DNA from: Streptomyces sp. NBRC 109706
GTDB taxonomy: Bacteria > Actinomycetota > Actinomycetes > Streptomycetales > Streptomycetaceae
Direction of reading: 5' to 3'
Assembly (NCBI RefSeq): GCF_000974485.1
Contig: NZ_BBOM01000006.1
Coordinates: forward strand, 496,001-560,000
Length of the DNA: 64,000 nucleotides
This document shows positions 9,036-17,625 of the stretch, piece by piece; position 1 is the first letter of the stretch; every line of letters starts with the position of its first letter. The notes beneath the pieces are model-generated. The model was not told the origin of the DNA and made no database searches. It was given only the letters and a program-made list of their open reading frames with translations. The position numbers were made by a program, and so were the translations under genes.

Positions 9036-10139
9036 ATGCGCTCCGCGCCTGTTCGCATGTCCTCGCGGAGAAGTCCGCGCGGCAAGCTGCTGTCCGCCGT
9101 CGCCGCGTTGGCGGCCGGCGCGCTGTTGGTCACCGGCTGCACCGCGCAGGGGCAGGAGGCGCCGGCGGATCCGGTGGCCTCGGACGAGGCCACCCCGGAC
9201 GACAACGCGGACGACGCGGGCGGCGATACGGACGACGAGGAGCCGGCGGAGGTCGAGGAGATCCTGCTGGAGTTCGGCGACGAGTCCGAGCAGGTGCGGG
9301 AGTTGCAGGCCAGGCTCACCCAGCTGGGCCACTTCACGGCCCAACCGACCGGCTACTACGGCGATGTCACGGTCGGCGCCGTCTCCGAGTACCAGCGGGA
9401 GCGGGATCTTGAGGTCTCGGGCACGGTCTTCGAGTCCACCTGGGCCGCGCTCACGGGCGAGACCAGCGATCCGACGCAGGACGAACTGTTCCCGCGCCAG
9501 CAGGTGATGGGCTATGGCGACAACACCGACCAGGTGCGGGAGTTGCAGGCCAGGCTCGCGCAGCTGGGCCACTTCACGGAGAACCCCACCGGCTACTACG
9601 GCGATGTGACGGCCGCGGCGGTGCGCGCCTTCCAGACCGCCGCCGGCATCGAGGCGAGCGGCACCGTCTTCGACGACACCTGGGACGCGCTCACCGGCCA
9701 GACCGGTCAGCCCACCGAGGACGAGATGTATCCGCCGCTCGAAGTGCCGGAGGTCGAGCCGGAGAGCGATCTGGACGAGCGCTGCCTCACGGGCCGGGTG
9801 CTGTGTGTCTCCAAGACCTCCAACACCCTCTCCTGGGTGGTGGACGGCGACGTCCGGATGACGCTGGACGTGCGCTTCGGCGCCGAGGAAACGCCCACCC
9901 GCGAGGGCGAGTTCGAGCTGTACTGGAAGTCCAGGCACCACCACTCCACGCTCTACGACTCGCCGATGCCCTATGCGATGTTCTTCGACGGCGGCCAGGC
10001 CGTGCACTACTCCGAGGACTTCGCCGCCAACGGCTACAACGGCGCGTCCCACGGCTGTGTGAACGTCCGGGACGAGGCCGGCATCGCCACCCTCTTCGAC
10101 GAGGCGCGGGAGGGCGACAAGGTCGTCGTCTACTGGTGA
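9036..10139 (+). CDS. L,D-transpeptidase lipoprotein with two peptidoglycan-binding domains
   Basis: A 367-residue exported lipoprotein. A basic n-region and hydrophobic stretch end in the lipobox LVTGC with Cys35, followed by an acidic linker. Two PG_binding_1 repeats (about residues 80-145 and 160-225) share identical DNA: the 27 bases from 9291 recur at 9531, exactly 240 bp on. The C-terminal YkuD domain carries the catalytic region HYSEDF...GASHGCVNV with the nucleophile Cys near residue 345. It should form 3-3 (L,D) cross-links or attach protein in the wall. A good ribosome site (AGGGGGAA) precedes ATG 9036. Confidence 0.9.
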   Translation: MRSAPVRMSSRRSPRGKLLSAVAALAAGALLVTGCTAQGQEAPADPVASDEATPDDNADDAGGDTDDEEPAEVEEILLEFGDESEQVRELQARLTQLGHFTAQPTGYYGDVTVGAVSEYQRERDLEVSGTVFESTWAALTGETSDPTQDELFPRQQVMGYGDNTDQVRELQARLAQLGHFTENPTGYYGDVTAAAVRAFQTAAGIEASGTVFDDTWDALTGQTGQPTEDEMYPPLEVPEVEPESDLDERCLTGRVLCVSKTSNTLSWVVDGDVRMTLDVRFGAEETPTREGEFELYWKSRHHHSTLYDSPMPYAMFFDGGQAVHYSEDFAANGYNGASHGCVNVRDEAGIATLFDEAREGDKVVVYW

Positions 10140-10174
10140 GGCGAGGCCCCGGGGGTGGGCGCAGAATGGGAGCT

Positions 10175-11206
10175 ATGCGGTACATCATCATCGGTGCCGG
10201 CGCGGTCGGCGGAGCGATCGGCGGACGGTTGGCAGCGGGCGGCCACCAGGTTGTCCTGGTGGCCCGGGGGGCGCATGCGGCGGCGATGCGCGCCGACGGA
10301 CTGCGCCTGGACACCCCCGAGGAGTCGCTTCGGCTGGAGCTTCCGGTGGTCGAAGGGCCGGAAGAGGTCACGCTGGGCCCGGAGGATGTGCTGATCCTCG
10401 CCGTCAAGGTCCAGGACAGCGTGGCCGCGCTCAACGCCTGGGCCCACCGCCCGGTGGCCGGCGGCGGCACGGCCGGGGAGCGGCTGCCGCTGCTCTGCGC
10501 GCAGAACGGGGTCGCCGGCGAGCGGTTGGCGCTGCGCCGGTTCCGCCGGGTGGTCGCGGTGTGCCTCTGGCTCCCCGCCCAGTACCTCACCCCGGGCCGG
10601 GTGGTCGCCCCCTGCTCCCCGCTCACCGGCATCCTGCATCTCGGTCCCTACCCCGAACAGCCGTCGCCACAGGACGCGTTCCTGACCGAAACCCTCGCCC
10701 CGATCGCCGCCGACCTGGAACGTTCCCGCTTTCTGGCCCGGCTGGCGCCCGATGTCGCGCGCTGGAAGTACGCCAAGCTGCTGGGCAATCTGGCCAACAG
10801 CCTGGAGGCGGTCTGCGGCCCACTGGGCGAGGACGAGCGGCTGCCGGACATCTACGCCCGGGTGCGCGCAGAGGGCGAGGCGGTGCTGGCCGCCGCCGGC
10901 ATCGGCTATGTCAGCGAGCAGGAGGAACGCGAGCTGCGCGCCGGCCGGATGGACATGCTCCCGGTGCCCGACACGGACTTCAGGGCCGGCTCCTCCTGGC
11001 AGAGCCTGCGTCGCGGCGCCGGCTCCATCGAGGCCGACTACCTCAACGGCGAGATCGTGCTGCTCGGCCGCCTGCACGGCGTCGCCACCCCCTGGAACGA
11101 GACGCTGCAGCGGCTGGCCAACGTCTTCGCCGCGGCGGGCCGGCCCGCCGGTTCCCTCCCGGTGGACGAGCTGATCCGGGAGGCGCCCGCCACCCAGGCG
11201 GGCTGA
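10175..11206 (+). CDS. ketopantoate reductase family (ApbA/PanE-like) oxidoreductase
   Basis: A 343-residue NAD(P)-dependent enzyme. The Rossmann fingerprint IIGAGAVGGAIGGRL begins at residue 4, LCAQNGVAGE near residue 108 matches the family QNG motif, and WKYAKLLGNLANSLEA near residue 192 carries the catalytic lysine and asparagine. ApbA/PanE reduces 2-dehydropantoate to pantoate in coenzyme A synthesis. This protein is longer than typical PanE and may be a paralogue with another 2-keto acid substrate. ATG 10175 follows GGGAG; ATG 10166 is possible. It lies 35 bases after the transpeptidase gene without an obvious functional link. Confidence 0.8.
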   Translation: MRYIIIGAGAVGGAIGGRLAAGGHQVVLVARGAHAAAMRADGLRLDTPEESLRLELPVVEGPEEVTLGPEDVLILAVKVQDSVAALNAWAHRPVAGGGTAGERLPLLCAQNGVAGERLALRRFRRVVAVCLWLPAQYLTPGRVVAPCSPLTGILHLGPYPEQPSPQDAFLTETLAPIAADLERSRFLARLAPDVARWKYAKLLGNLANSLEAVCGPLGEDERLPDIYARVRAEGEAVLAAAGIGYVSEQEERELRAGRMDMLPVPDTDFRAGSSWQSLRRGAGSIEADYLNGEIVLLGRLHGVATPWNETLQRLANVFAAAGRPAGSLPVDELIREAPATQAG

Positions 11207-11263
11207 GGCGGACGGCCGGGGGCCGCGCCCGGCAGCGGGTCAGTGGGTCGGCGGGTCGGCGGG

Positions 11264-11701
11264 TCAACTGTCCTCGGTCGGTGGGCGTTCGGTGAGCCGG
11301 GCGTGGCGTTGGCGGGCGGCCTGGGGGGTGCCGAGGCCGAGGCCGAAGGCGATCTCCTGCCAGGTGAGGCCGCGCCCCCTGGCCATCTCCAGCAGGCCGC
11401 GCTCCAACTCGTCGAACTCCGCGCGAGCCCGGGGCACCAGGCTGAGCGCGGCGGTGATGTCCGCGCGATCGACCTCCGCCTCGCCCTCGGCGCGCTCGGC
11501 GGCGCCGCTCAACAGGAACGCCACCAGCCGCACCGCCTCATGAGGGGCGGGCACCAACGGGTGCGCACCCCGCGCGCGTTGCTCGGGGGTGGCGGCATGG
11601 CGCTCGGCGATCCGGAAGAGCGCGGCGTGCGCGCGGTGCGCGCGGGCGGCCTCGGGATCCGGGGGCGTGAACGGGTCGGCCGCGTCGGGGACTTCAGTCA
11701 T
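11264..11701 (-). CDS. small predicted helix-turn-helix protein
   Basis: A 145-residue, Ala/Arg/Glu-rich protein. The C-terminus LTWQEIAFGLGLGTPQAARQ (about residues 110-129) resembles a sigma-70 region 4 or MerR-like helix-turn-helix; the rest is mostly helical with no recognisable domain. The start at 11701 is preferred; an upstream in-frame codon at 11737 would add twelve residues. Such small HTH proteins are common in streptomycetes and their targets are unknown. It ends 57 bases from the convergent reductase gene. Confidence 0.6.
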   Translation of the reverse strand: MTEVPDAADPFTPPDPEAARAHRAHAALFRIAERHAATPEQRARGAHPLVPAPHEAVRLVAFLLSGAAERAEGEAEVDRADITAALSLVPRARAEFDELERGLLEMARGRGLTWQEIAFGLGLGTPQAARQRHARLTERPPTEDS

Positions 11702-11759
11702 CCGCCCATCCTCGGCCGGCGCACCCGAGGTTGTCAACGCATCAATGCAAACGAAACGT

Positions 11760-14700
11760 TCAACACCTGGGGTGCTGAACGCCGCCCTCCTCGGACCGTG
11801 CGTCCCGGTAGGCGTGCGGGGCCATGCCCGTCTGCTTGCGGAACACCCGGCTGAAATAGGCGCGGTCGTGGAAGCCCACCGCGCGGGCGATGGTCGCCAC
11901 GCTGTCGTCGCTGCGCCGCAGCCGCTCCTTGGCCCGCTGGATCCGCAGCCGGGTGAGGTACTCCCAGAGCGTCAGGCCCAGTTCGCGGTGGAAGAGCCGT
12001 CCCAGATGGTCCTCGCTGACGCCCGCCGCCTGGGCCACCTGCCAGCGTGAGAAGCGGTGCCGGTAGTGCTGCTCCAGATAGGCCAGGGCATATCGGACCG
12101 GCGCCGTGGCCCGCTGGGCCGCCGGATCGGTGCGCCGCGCCATGCCGTCCAACAGCGCGGCCACCTCCCGTTCGTCCAGAATATCCCGGCCCAACAGCAG
12201 TAACGCCGGCAGCGGTTCGGCGCGTCGGGCGTCGGCGACCGTGAAGCCCCGGTCGCTGAGGAGTAACGCCGGGACGCCCGGCAGCCGTTCGACCACCTCG
12301 AAGCCCGTCATATCGGGCAGCGCGCGGTCCACGATCAGCAGCCCCGGCGGCTCGTCGGCGAGCAGCGCCAGCGCCGCGGTGCCATCCGCCGCCGCCCGCA
12401 CCGGACGCCCGGGCAGCGCCTCGGTCAGCAGCGCCCGCACCCGTTCCCTGCGCGCGGCCGAACCGTCCACCACCAGCACCGGATCGGCCAACTCGCCGGG
12501 CCGCAGCGCGAGCAGCGCCTGCTGCAGATCGTCCCCGGCGACCGGACCGTAGAGCAGGAACGGGGTGTGCCGCAGCGCGGGATGGTCGTGCAGCCGGCGG
12601 ACCAGCGCCCAGTGCCGCGCGCCCCCGGGGCCCGCCGTGTCCCAGACCACGGCGGCGGGGCCCGGCGCGCCGACCAGCGAGACCAGGTCCTCGTCCGGCC
12701 CCGGCAGTCGGACCCGCAGCCGGTGGCGGCGCGCCAGTGCCGTGATCTCCGGGGCGAGTTCGGCCTCGTTCGGGGCCGCGACCAGCAGTTCCAGGCCCGG
12801 CGGCGGTGCCGCGTGTCCTGGGGCCTCGGCGGGGGTGGGCAGCGGCAGCGTCAACCGGAAGCCGGTATGCGGCTGGTGCCGGTGCACCGTCACCGAGCCG
12901 CCGTGCAGCACGGCCAGCCGGCGGGCGATGGCCAGGCCGAGCCGCGCGCCGCGCGCCCCGGCGGCGAACGGCTGGAACAACCGTTCCTCCTCGTCCTCCG
13001 GCATCACCAGATCCGGCCTGGTCACCTCGACGGTCAGCTGCGCCGGACCCACCTCGGCGGTCAGCCGCAGTCCCGGCCCCGCGGCGGCGATCAGCAGGTT
13101 GAGGACGATCTGCCGCAGCCGGCCCTCGTCCGCGTGGACGGCGGGCAGCCGGGCCGGCAGCCGCAGCGCGGCCGGGTCGCCACCGGCCGTCCGAAACGAT
13201 TCAGTCAACAGTGGGCGTGGATCGAGGAGTTGCCGCGAGAGGTCGAGGGCGTCGATCTCGGAGCGGGACAGGTCGAGCAGATCGTCGATCAGCCGCAGCA
13301 GTCGACCCGCGTGCTCGCGCGCCACCTCGCCGTCCCTGGTGTGCCGCAGGATCGCCTCGACCGGGCTGCGCAGCTCGTCCGTCGCGTTGTCCAGCAGCCG
13401 GGACTTGAAACGGTTCGCCCGTTCCGCCGTGTCCCGCGCGCCGCGCACCTCGGTGAAGAGCCGCACGCCCTTGAGCGCGGCGCTGATCTGGTCGCCCAAC
13501 GCCCGGTAGAGCGAGCCATGGGGCGCCGCCGCGCGCTGGCCGCCGCCTCCAGGAGGCCCGTCGCCTCCAGGCGGCCCGCCGCCTCCCGGTGCCCCGTCGC
13601 CTCCCGGCGCGCCGCCGTCGAACGTCGTTCCGCCGTCGAAGGCCGCATAGCCGAGCTGTTCCTCGCCGATGTGCAGCGGCTCCAACACCACGGTGAACCG
13701 GCCCTGTCGGGGCAGCAGCCGGGCCAGCGGCAGCGGTTCGGCCGAGCCCCGCAGCGCCAGCCGGTACTCCGGCACGCCCAGGCCCGGCAGATGCCGCCGC
13801 AGCGCCCGGTGCAGCCCGGCGCCGTCCGTGACCGTGGTCAGCGTGGTGGCCAACTCGCGCAGCCGCCTGGCCCGTTGCTCCTCCGCCCAGCGCTCGTACT
13901 CCAACAGCCGCCGGGACTTGTCCGCGACCAGCAGCCTGGCCTGGCCGATCACCCGCTCCAACCGCGCCGGATCGGCGCCGCCGCCGTCGTCGCGGCTGTG
14001 GCGCAGCCGCAGCAGCGCCCGGTCCCATGCCGTGGCATCGTCGTAGGACGTCAGCCCCGCACCGACCCGGCGTTCCAGCAGCCGCAGGAACTCGACCCCG
14101 CTGTCGCCCGGTTCGGTGGGCAGCCGGGCCAGCAGTTCGGCGTCCAACAGCACCGGGCCCGGCGGGACGGGCGCCGGCCCCGGGCCCGCCTCGCTGACCA
14201 GCGGCGAATGACAGCCGCAGGACCGCCGCACGGCCAGCGTCCCGGGCACCACCCGGCGCGCCGGCGGCACGGTCCCCCGCAGCCGCGCCAGCAGGGTGTC
14301 CACGGCCAGCTCGCCCAACTCGGCGAACGGCAACGCCACCGAGGTCAGCGGCGGATCGCTGACCCTGGCCTCCACCGAGTCGTTGAAGCTGATCAACGCC
14401 ACATCGTCGGGCACCCGCACGCCCCGTTCGGTGAGGAAGCGCAGCGCGTCGGCGGCCAGCGCGTCGCTGCACGCGACCACGGCGTCGAAGTCCCGTCCCG
14501 GGCGCAGCCCGCGCACCTCGATCAGCACCCGCATCGCGGAGGCGCCGGCGCCCGCCGCGTAGTCCGAGGAGGCGGCGATCAGCGAACGGTCCTCGGGGAT
14601 CCGGTGTCGGCGCAGCGCGTCCAGATAGGCGCGGGTGCGGTCCAGCGCCACCGGATTGGTCAACGGGCCCCGGATGCACGCCAGTCGACGCCGACCGTGG

Positions 14701-15119
14701 TCGGTCACCAGATGGCTGACGGCCTTGCGCATCCCGGCGTGGCTGTCCAGCAGCAGCGTCTCGTGGTGCTCAAGGGCGCGGTTCAGGCTGACCACGGGTA
14801 GCTCGTCGAGCCGGCGCACCAGCCGCGCCGCGCGCCCCCCGCGCGCCGGCAGGCCCAGGGTCGACGTCCAGCAGATGACGCCGTCCAACTCGCCCGCGTC
14901 CAGCAGCTCGTAGAGCGCGTTGCGCGGGGCGCCGCTCTCCCGGATCGCGTCGCCGGGGAAACAGACCAGATTGGCGCCGGTCCGCTCGGCCGCGGCCCGC
15001 ACCCCGGACCAGAGGGGCGCCCCGACGCCCAGATGGATATTGGCCGTGACCAGCCCCAACAGCGGTCGGTCGGGTCGGTCGCGGGGTGCCGGTGACACCC
15101 CTGGCCCGCGTTCCACCAT
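11760..15119 (-). CDS. giant regulator: LacI-type sensor, pseudo-histidine-kinase, receiver, AraC HTH
   Basis: A 1119-residue, apparently soluble protein. Residues 15-303 form a LacI/PurR-type periplasmic-binding-fold sensor ending in RRSCGCH. A helical, GAF-like part follows, then a Gly/Pro-rich linker (DNA 13530-13625). Near residue 573 a HisKA-like helix reads NATDELRSPVEAIL, where the usual SHELRTP histidine is Asp. The ATPase-like domain (640-760) has NLLIAAAG in place of the N box but keeps RLGLAIARRL. A receiver-like domain (881-960) has LLIVDRALPDM. Two AraC helix-turn-helices finish it (1005-1110; VAQAAGVSEDHLGRLFHREL). It probably senses a sugar and controls the pectate lyase gene just upstream. 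ATG 15119 follows GAGG by 8 bases; TTG 15143 is the alternative. Confidence 0.82.
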   Translation of the reverse strand: MVERGPGVSPAPRDRPDRPLLGLVTANIHLGVGAPLWSGVRAAAERTGANLVCFPGDAIRESGAPRNALYELLDAGELDGVICWTSTLGLPARGGRAARLVRRLDELPVVSLNRALEHHETLLLDSHAGMRKAVSHLVTDHGRRRLACIRGPLTNPVALDRTRAYLDALRRHRIPEDRSLIAASSDYAAGAGASAMRVLIEVRGLRPGRDFDAVVACSDALAADALRFLTERGVRVPDDVALISFNDSVEARVSDPPLTSVALPFAELGELAVDTLLARLRGTVPPARRVVPGTLAVRRSCGCHSPLVSEAGPGPAPVPPGPVLLDAELLARLPTEPGDSGVEFLRLLERRVGAGLTSYDDATAWDRALLRLRHSRDDGGGADPARLERVIGQARLLVADKSRRLLEYERWAEEQRARRLRELATTLTTVTDGAGLHRALRRHLPGLGVPEYRLALRGSAEPLPLARLLPRQGRFTVVLEPLHIGEEQLGYAAFDGGTTFDGGAPGGDGAPGGGGPPGGDGPPGGGGQRAAAPHGSLYRALGDQISAALKGVRLFTEVRGARDTAERANRFKSRLLDNATDELRSPVEAILRHTRDGEVAREHAGRLLRLIDDLLDLSRSEIDALDLSRQLLDPRPLLTESFRTAGGDPAALRLPARLPAVHADEGRLRQIVLNLLIAAAGPGLRLTAEVGPAQLTVEVTRPDLVMPEDEEERLFQPFAAGARGARLGLAIARRLAVLHGGSVTVHRHQPHTGFRLTLPLPTPAEAPGHAAPPPGLELLVAAPNEAELAPEITALARRHRLRVRLPGPDEDLVSLVGAPGPAAVVWDTAGPGGARHWALVRRLHDHPALRHTPFLLYGPVAGDDLQQALLALRPGELADPVLVVDGSAARRERVRALLTEALPGRPVRAAADGTAALALLADEPPGLLIVDRALPDMTGFEVVERLPGVPALLLSDRGFTVADARRAEPLPALLLLGRDILDEREVAALLDGMARRTDPAAQRATAPVRYALAYLEQHYRHRFSRWQVAQAAGVSEDHLGRLFHRELGLTLWEYLTRLRIQRAKERLRRSDDSVATIARAVGFHDRAYFSRVFRKQTGMAPHAYRDARSEEGGVQHPRC

Positions 15120-15241
15120 GGCGGCAGCCTCGCTTCTCGGCAACGCTCGACGGCAGCGCCTGCGGCGTGCCGCGCCACCCCGGCGGCGCCGCCGAGGTGG
15201 CGAGGACGATAGCGCCGCCTGGGCACGCCGACAAGGCCGGC

Positions 15242-15264
15242 GTCACGGCACCCTTCGCCGTGAC
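15242..15264 (-). terminator. hairpin between pectate lyase gene and regulator gene
   Basis: GTCACGGC and GCCGTGAC pair perfectly around a seven-base loop, 31 bases after the pectate lyase stop codon. There is no U-tract, which is common in Streptomyces terminators. It could attenuate read-through into the regulator gene, or act as an operator for it. Confidence 0.55.
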
Positions 15265-15295
15265 ACCGACCCGTCGGCGCGCTCGGGCAACCGCG

Positions 15296-16267
15296 TTACA
15301 GCCGTCCCACCCCGGCCCCGCCGGTGACGATGGACTTGACGTCAGCGGCCGGGTCGGGCGAGTAGCCGTAGGGGATGCCGGCCACCGAACCGCCCGCCTC
15401 CCCGCTGCCCGAGTTCACGAAGTGGTTGTCCCTGGCCACGATGGAGCCGGGACCCGACGCCGCCTCACCCAGGTGGAACGGGTCGTCGGTGTTCTCGAAG
15501 TAGTTCGCCTCCACCAGCACGCCGGCGTCCTCGGTCGAGGCGACGCCATAGGAGCCGATGTTGTTGTAGTAGTTGTTGTAGACGTGGACCGGGTCGCCGA
15601 ACCGCACCCGCGGATTGCGCTGGTTGACGCCGTCGAACCAGTTGTGGTGGTACGTGACGTTCAACTTCCCGATGTCCTCGGACCCGTTGTCGTCCGAGTG
15701 CCCCAACAGCATGTTCTTGTCGGAGTCGTAGGTGTGGTTCCACGACACCGTGATGCCGGTCGACGCCCGCTTGATGTCCAGGGCGCCGTCGTTGGGGTTG
15801 GTGAAGTCGTTGTGGTCGATCCACACGTTGGTGCTGTACTCGACGTTGATCCCGTCGTCGTTCGAGTTGGCGAACGTGATGTTCTGCACGATCACGTTGT
15901 CGGCCTGCCGGATGTTCAGACCGCTGCCCTGGATCGTGGCGCCCGACCCGGCGCCGACGATCGACTTGTCCGACGAGACCCGGACCATCGAGCTGACCGA
16001 GATCGTGCCGTTGACCTCGATCTGCAGCGGCCCGTCGCTGTTGGCGGCGTCGATCAGCTGGTCGGCGGTGGACACGGAGACCACCTGGCCGCCGGCTCCG
16101 CCGGTGGCGCCGGCGCCGAACCCCGTCGGCGACCCGACGACGAGGGGGGAGACGTCGGCCGGCTCGTTGGCGGTACCCGTCGCGGCGGTCAGCCCGCCGA
16201 TGGTCGCCACGGCAGCGGTGACCGCGACCGCGCTGGCCAGCTTGAATCGTGCGCTCGTCCTGCGCAT
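15296..16267 (-). CDS. secreted pectate lyase, polysaccharide lyase family 1
   Basis: A 323-residue secreted enzyme cleaving pectate by beta-elimination. A signal peptide (RRTSARFKLASAVAVTAAVA) occupies about residues 2-30. The parallel beta-helix follows with PL1 landmarks: NVWIDHNDF near 137, DGALDIKRAS near 150 (calcium-binding Asp), and YHHNWFDGVNQRNPRVRFG near 198-216, containing the catalytic arginine region. The ATG at 16267 follows GGAG. The large sensor-regulator gene is 176 bases downstream on the same strand, suggesting substrate-controlled expression for plant-polymer use. Confidence 0.92.
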   Translation of the reverse strand: MRRTSARFKLASAVAVTAAVATIGGLTAATGTANEPADVSPLVVGSPTGFGAGATGGAGGQVVSVSTADQLIDAANSDGPLQIEVNGTISVSSMVRVSSDKSIVGAGSGATIQGSGLNIRQADNVIVQNITFANSNDDGINVEYSTNVWIDHNDFTNPNDGALDIKRASTGITVSWNHTYDSDKNMLLGHSDDNGSEDIGKLNVTYHHNWFDGVNQRNPRVRFGDPVHVYNNYYNNIGSYGVASTEDAGVLVEANYFENTDDPFHLGEAASGPGSIVARDNHFVNSGSGEAGGSVAGIPYGYSPDPAADVKSIVTGGAGVGRL

Positions 16268-16351
16268 GAGATTCTCCGTCCGGTTTGTGGGGGGTGTAAC
16301 GGGGGGACCTTGCCGCGCGGCCTGGCAACGCCTCGATGCTATGCGGAGAGT

Positions 16352-16379
16352 TGTGGACGATGACGGTCCGCATGTGGAC
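16352..16379 (-). promoter_or_regulatory. paired GTCCACA repeats upstream of the pectate lyase gene
   Basis: On the minus strand GTCCACA occurs twice, starts 21 bp apart (16379-16373 and 16358-16352), about 90 bp upstream of the pectate lyase start. Direct repeats two helical turns apart are the usual form of AraC-family binding sites, and the neighbouring regulator has an AraC domain. The core TCCACA also resembles Streptomyces DnaA boxes, so that alternative stands. Confidence 0.4.
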
Positions 16380-16501
16380 TATCACGATGCCGGCCACCGG
16401 CCGTGTGGGTGACGAGGGCCTGGCCGTCCGGGCTTGGGGCTGTCGGTGGGCGGGGTGCGGTCGCGGCGGCGGGTGTCAGTGGGGTGGGTGACACTGGGGA
16501 G

Positions 16502-16732
16502 ATGTGTCGGAGTATCAAGACCCTTCGGGCCCCGGTCACGCCTGATGTGCGGGACGAGGACATCCGTGCGGCGGCCCTTCAGTACGTTCGCAAGGTGAGC
16601 GGCTTCCGTGCGCCGGCGGCGCACAACCAGGCCGTTTTCGATCAGGCAGTCGAGGAGATCACCGCCGCCACGCGGCATCTGCTGGCGCATCTGGAGGTGC
16701 GCGGCTCGGGGGGCGGTGAGCGGCGGGGATGA
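16502..16732 (+). CDS. DUF2277 family protein
   Basis: A 76-residue protein starting MCRSIKTLRAP, the defining N-terminus of DUF2277, a small actinobacterial/proteobacterial family of unknown function. The rest is helical with the conserved region EDIRAAALQYVRKVSGF and an EVRGSGGG tail. ATG 16502 follows GGGGAG. The stop overlaps the hydrolase start by ATGA, so the pair is coupled. Family members often sit next to other genes in short operons; nothing more specific can be said. Confidence 0.85.
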   Translation: MCRSIKTLRAPVTPDVRDEDIRAAALQYVRKVSGFRAPAAHNQAVFDQAVEEITAATRHLLAHLEVRGSGGGERRG

Positions 16733-17550
16733 CGGTCGTCCGGCCGTATGTGGGGCGAATAGCCGGCCCGGCCGAGCGCACTCTGCTGGTGGTCCACGGC
16801 GGCCCCGACTGGGACCACAGCTATCTGCTCGACCCGCTGCGGGAGTGGACGGGCGAGCGCCAGGTGCTCCTCCCCGACCTGCGCGGATGCGGCCGCTCGC
16901 CCGGCGGGCTGCCGCCGGATCAGTACACCCCCGACGCCGTCGTCGGGGATCTGTTGGCGCTGCTGGACGACCTTCCGGTGGGGCGGGTCGATCTGCTCGG
17001 CTTCTCCTACGGCGGGCTGCTCGCGCAGCGGCTCGCGCTCGCCGCTCCCGAGCGTTTCCGCTGCCTTGTCGTGGCCTCGTCCAGCGTGTTGCCCGTGCCG
17101 GCGGACGCGTGGGACGACTGGCCGGAGCGGGCCGAGCGCCGGGCGGCCGAGGCGCGGGTGTGGGCGGAAGGACGCTTGGACGGGCCGGAGTTGACCAGGG
17201 CCGCCGCGTTGGCCGGGGCGCCGGCCAACATCTGGCGGGAGGCGGCGCTGCCGCGCTACCTGGAGGTGCTGGCGCGGGTGCGGTTCACGGCCGAGTGGCT
17301 CGGCCCGTTCCGGGCCGGCCTGCTGCCGCCGGCCCGCCCCGACGACGCGGCCCGCCGGCTGGCCGCGACCGGCCTGCCGGTGCGGCTGCTGCACGGCCGC
17401 CAGGACATGGTGTTCCCCGCCGCGCTCGCCGAGGAGGCCGCCCGGCTGATCCCGGGGGCCCGGGCGGCGATCCTCGACGACGCCGGCCATATGGCCCACA
17501 TCGACCAGCCGGCGGCCTGGCTCGCCGCCCTCGCCCGGCAGCTCGCCTGA
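16729..17550 (+). CDS. alpha/beta hydrolase (proline iminopeptidase-like)
   Basis: A 273-residue alpha/beta-hydrolase. HGGPDWDH near residue 24 supplies the oxyanion hole as in proline iminopeptidases, GFSYGG near residue 91 is the nucleophile elbow with the catalytic serine, LLHGRQDMVFP near residue 220 holds the acid, and DDAGHMAHID near residue 250 the histidine. No signal peptide is visible, so it is cytoplasmic. It is coupled to the DUF2277 gene by a four-base overlap. It could be an aminopeptidase or an esterase; the sequence alone does not decide. Confidence 0.85.
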   Translation: MTVVRPYVGRIAGPAERTLLVVHGGPDWDHSYLLDPLREWTGERQVLLPDLRGCGRSPGGLPPDQYTPDAVVGDLLALLDDLPVGRVDLLGFSYGGLLAQRLALAAPERFRCLVVASSSVLPVPADAWDDWPERAERRAAEARVWAEGRLDGPELTRAAALAGAPANIWREAALPRYLEVLARVRFTAEWLGPFRAGLLPPARPDDAARRLAATGLPVRLLHGRQDMVFPAALAEEAARLIPGARAAILDDAGHMAHIDQPAAWLAALARQLA

Positions 17551-17577
17551 GCCGGAGCACGCGGCCGGGTCCCCTGG

Positions 17578-17605
17578 CCGGCGTGGCCCGGTGGGGCCAC
17601 GCCGG
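17578..17605. terminator. bidirectional hairpin between convergent genes
   Basis: A perfect 12-bp stem (17578-17589 with 17594-17605) closes a GGTG loop between the hydrolase stop and the convergent secreted-protein stop. It is well placed to terminate both. Confidence 0.7.
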
Positions 17606-17625
17606 GTGCGGCGTCGGCCGGCAGG

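Noticed and set aside
6705-10052. Long minus-strand frame opposite the DNA ligase and L,D-transpeptidase genes
   Set aside because: Its translation is low-complexity Arg/Gln/His/Gly and the other strand holds genes with intact catalytic motifs.
12567-14801. Plus-strand frame within the giant regulator
   Set aside because: Mirror frame caused by third-position GC bias; no ribosome site or domain, while the minus strand encodes four recognisable domains.
16403-16501. Longer N-terminus for the DUF2277 gene
   Set aside because: MCRSIKTL at 16502 is the conserved family start and has GGGGAG ahead of it; the extra residues have no family support.
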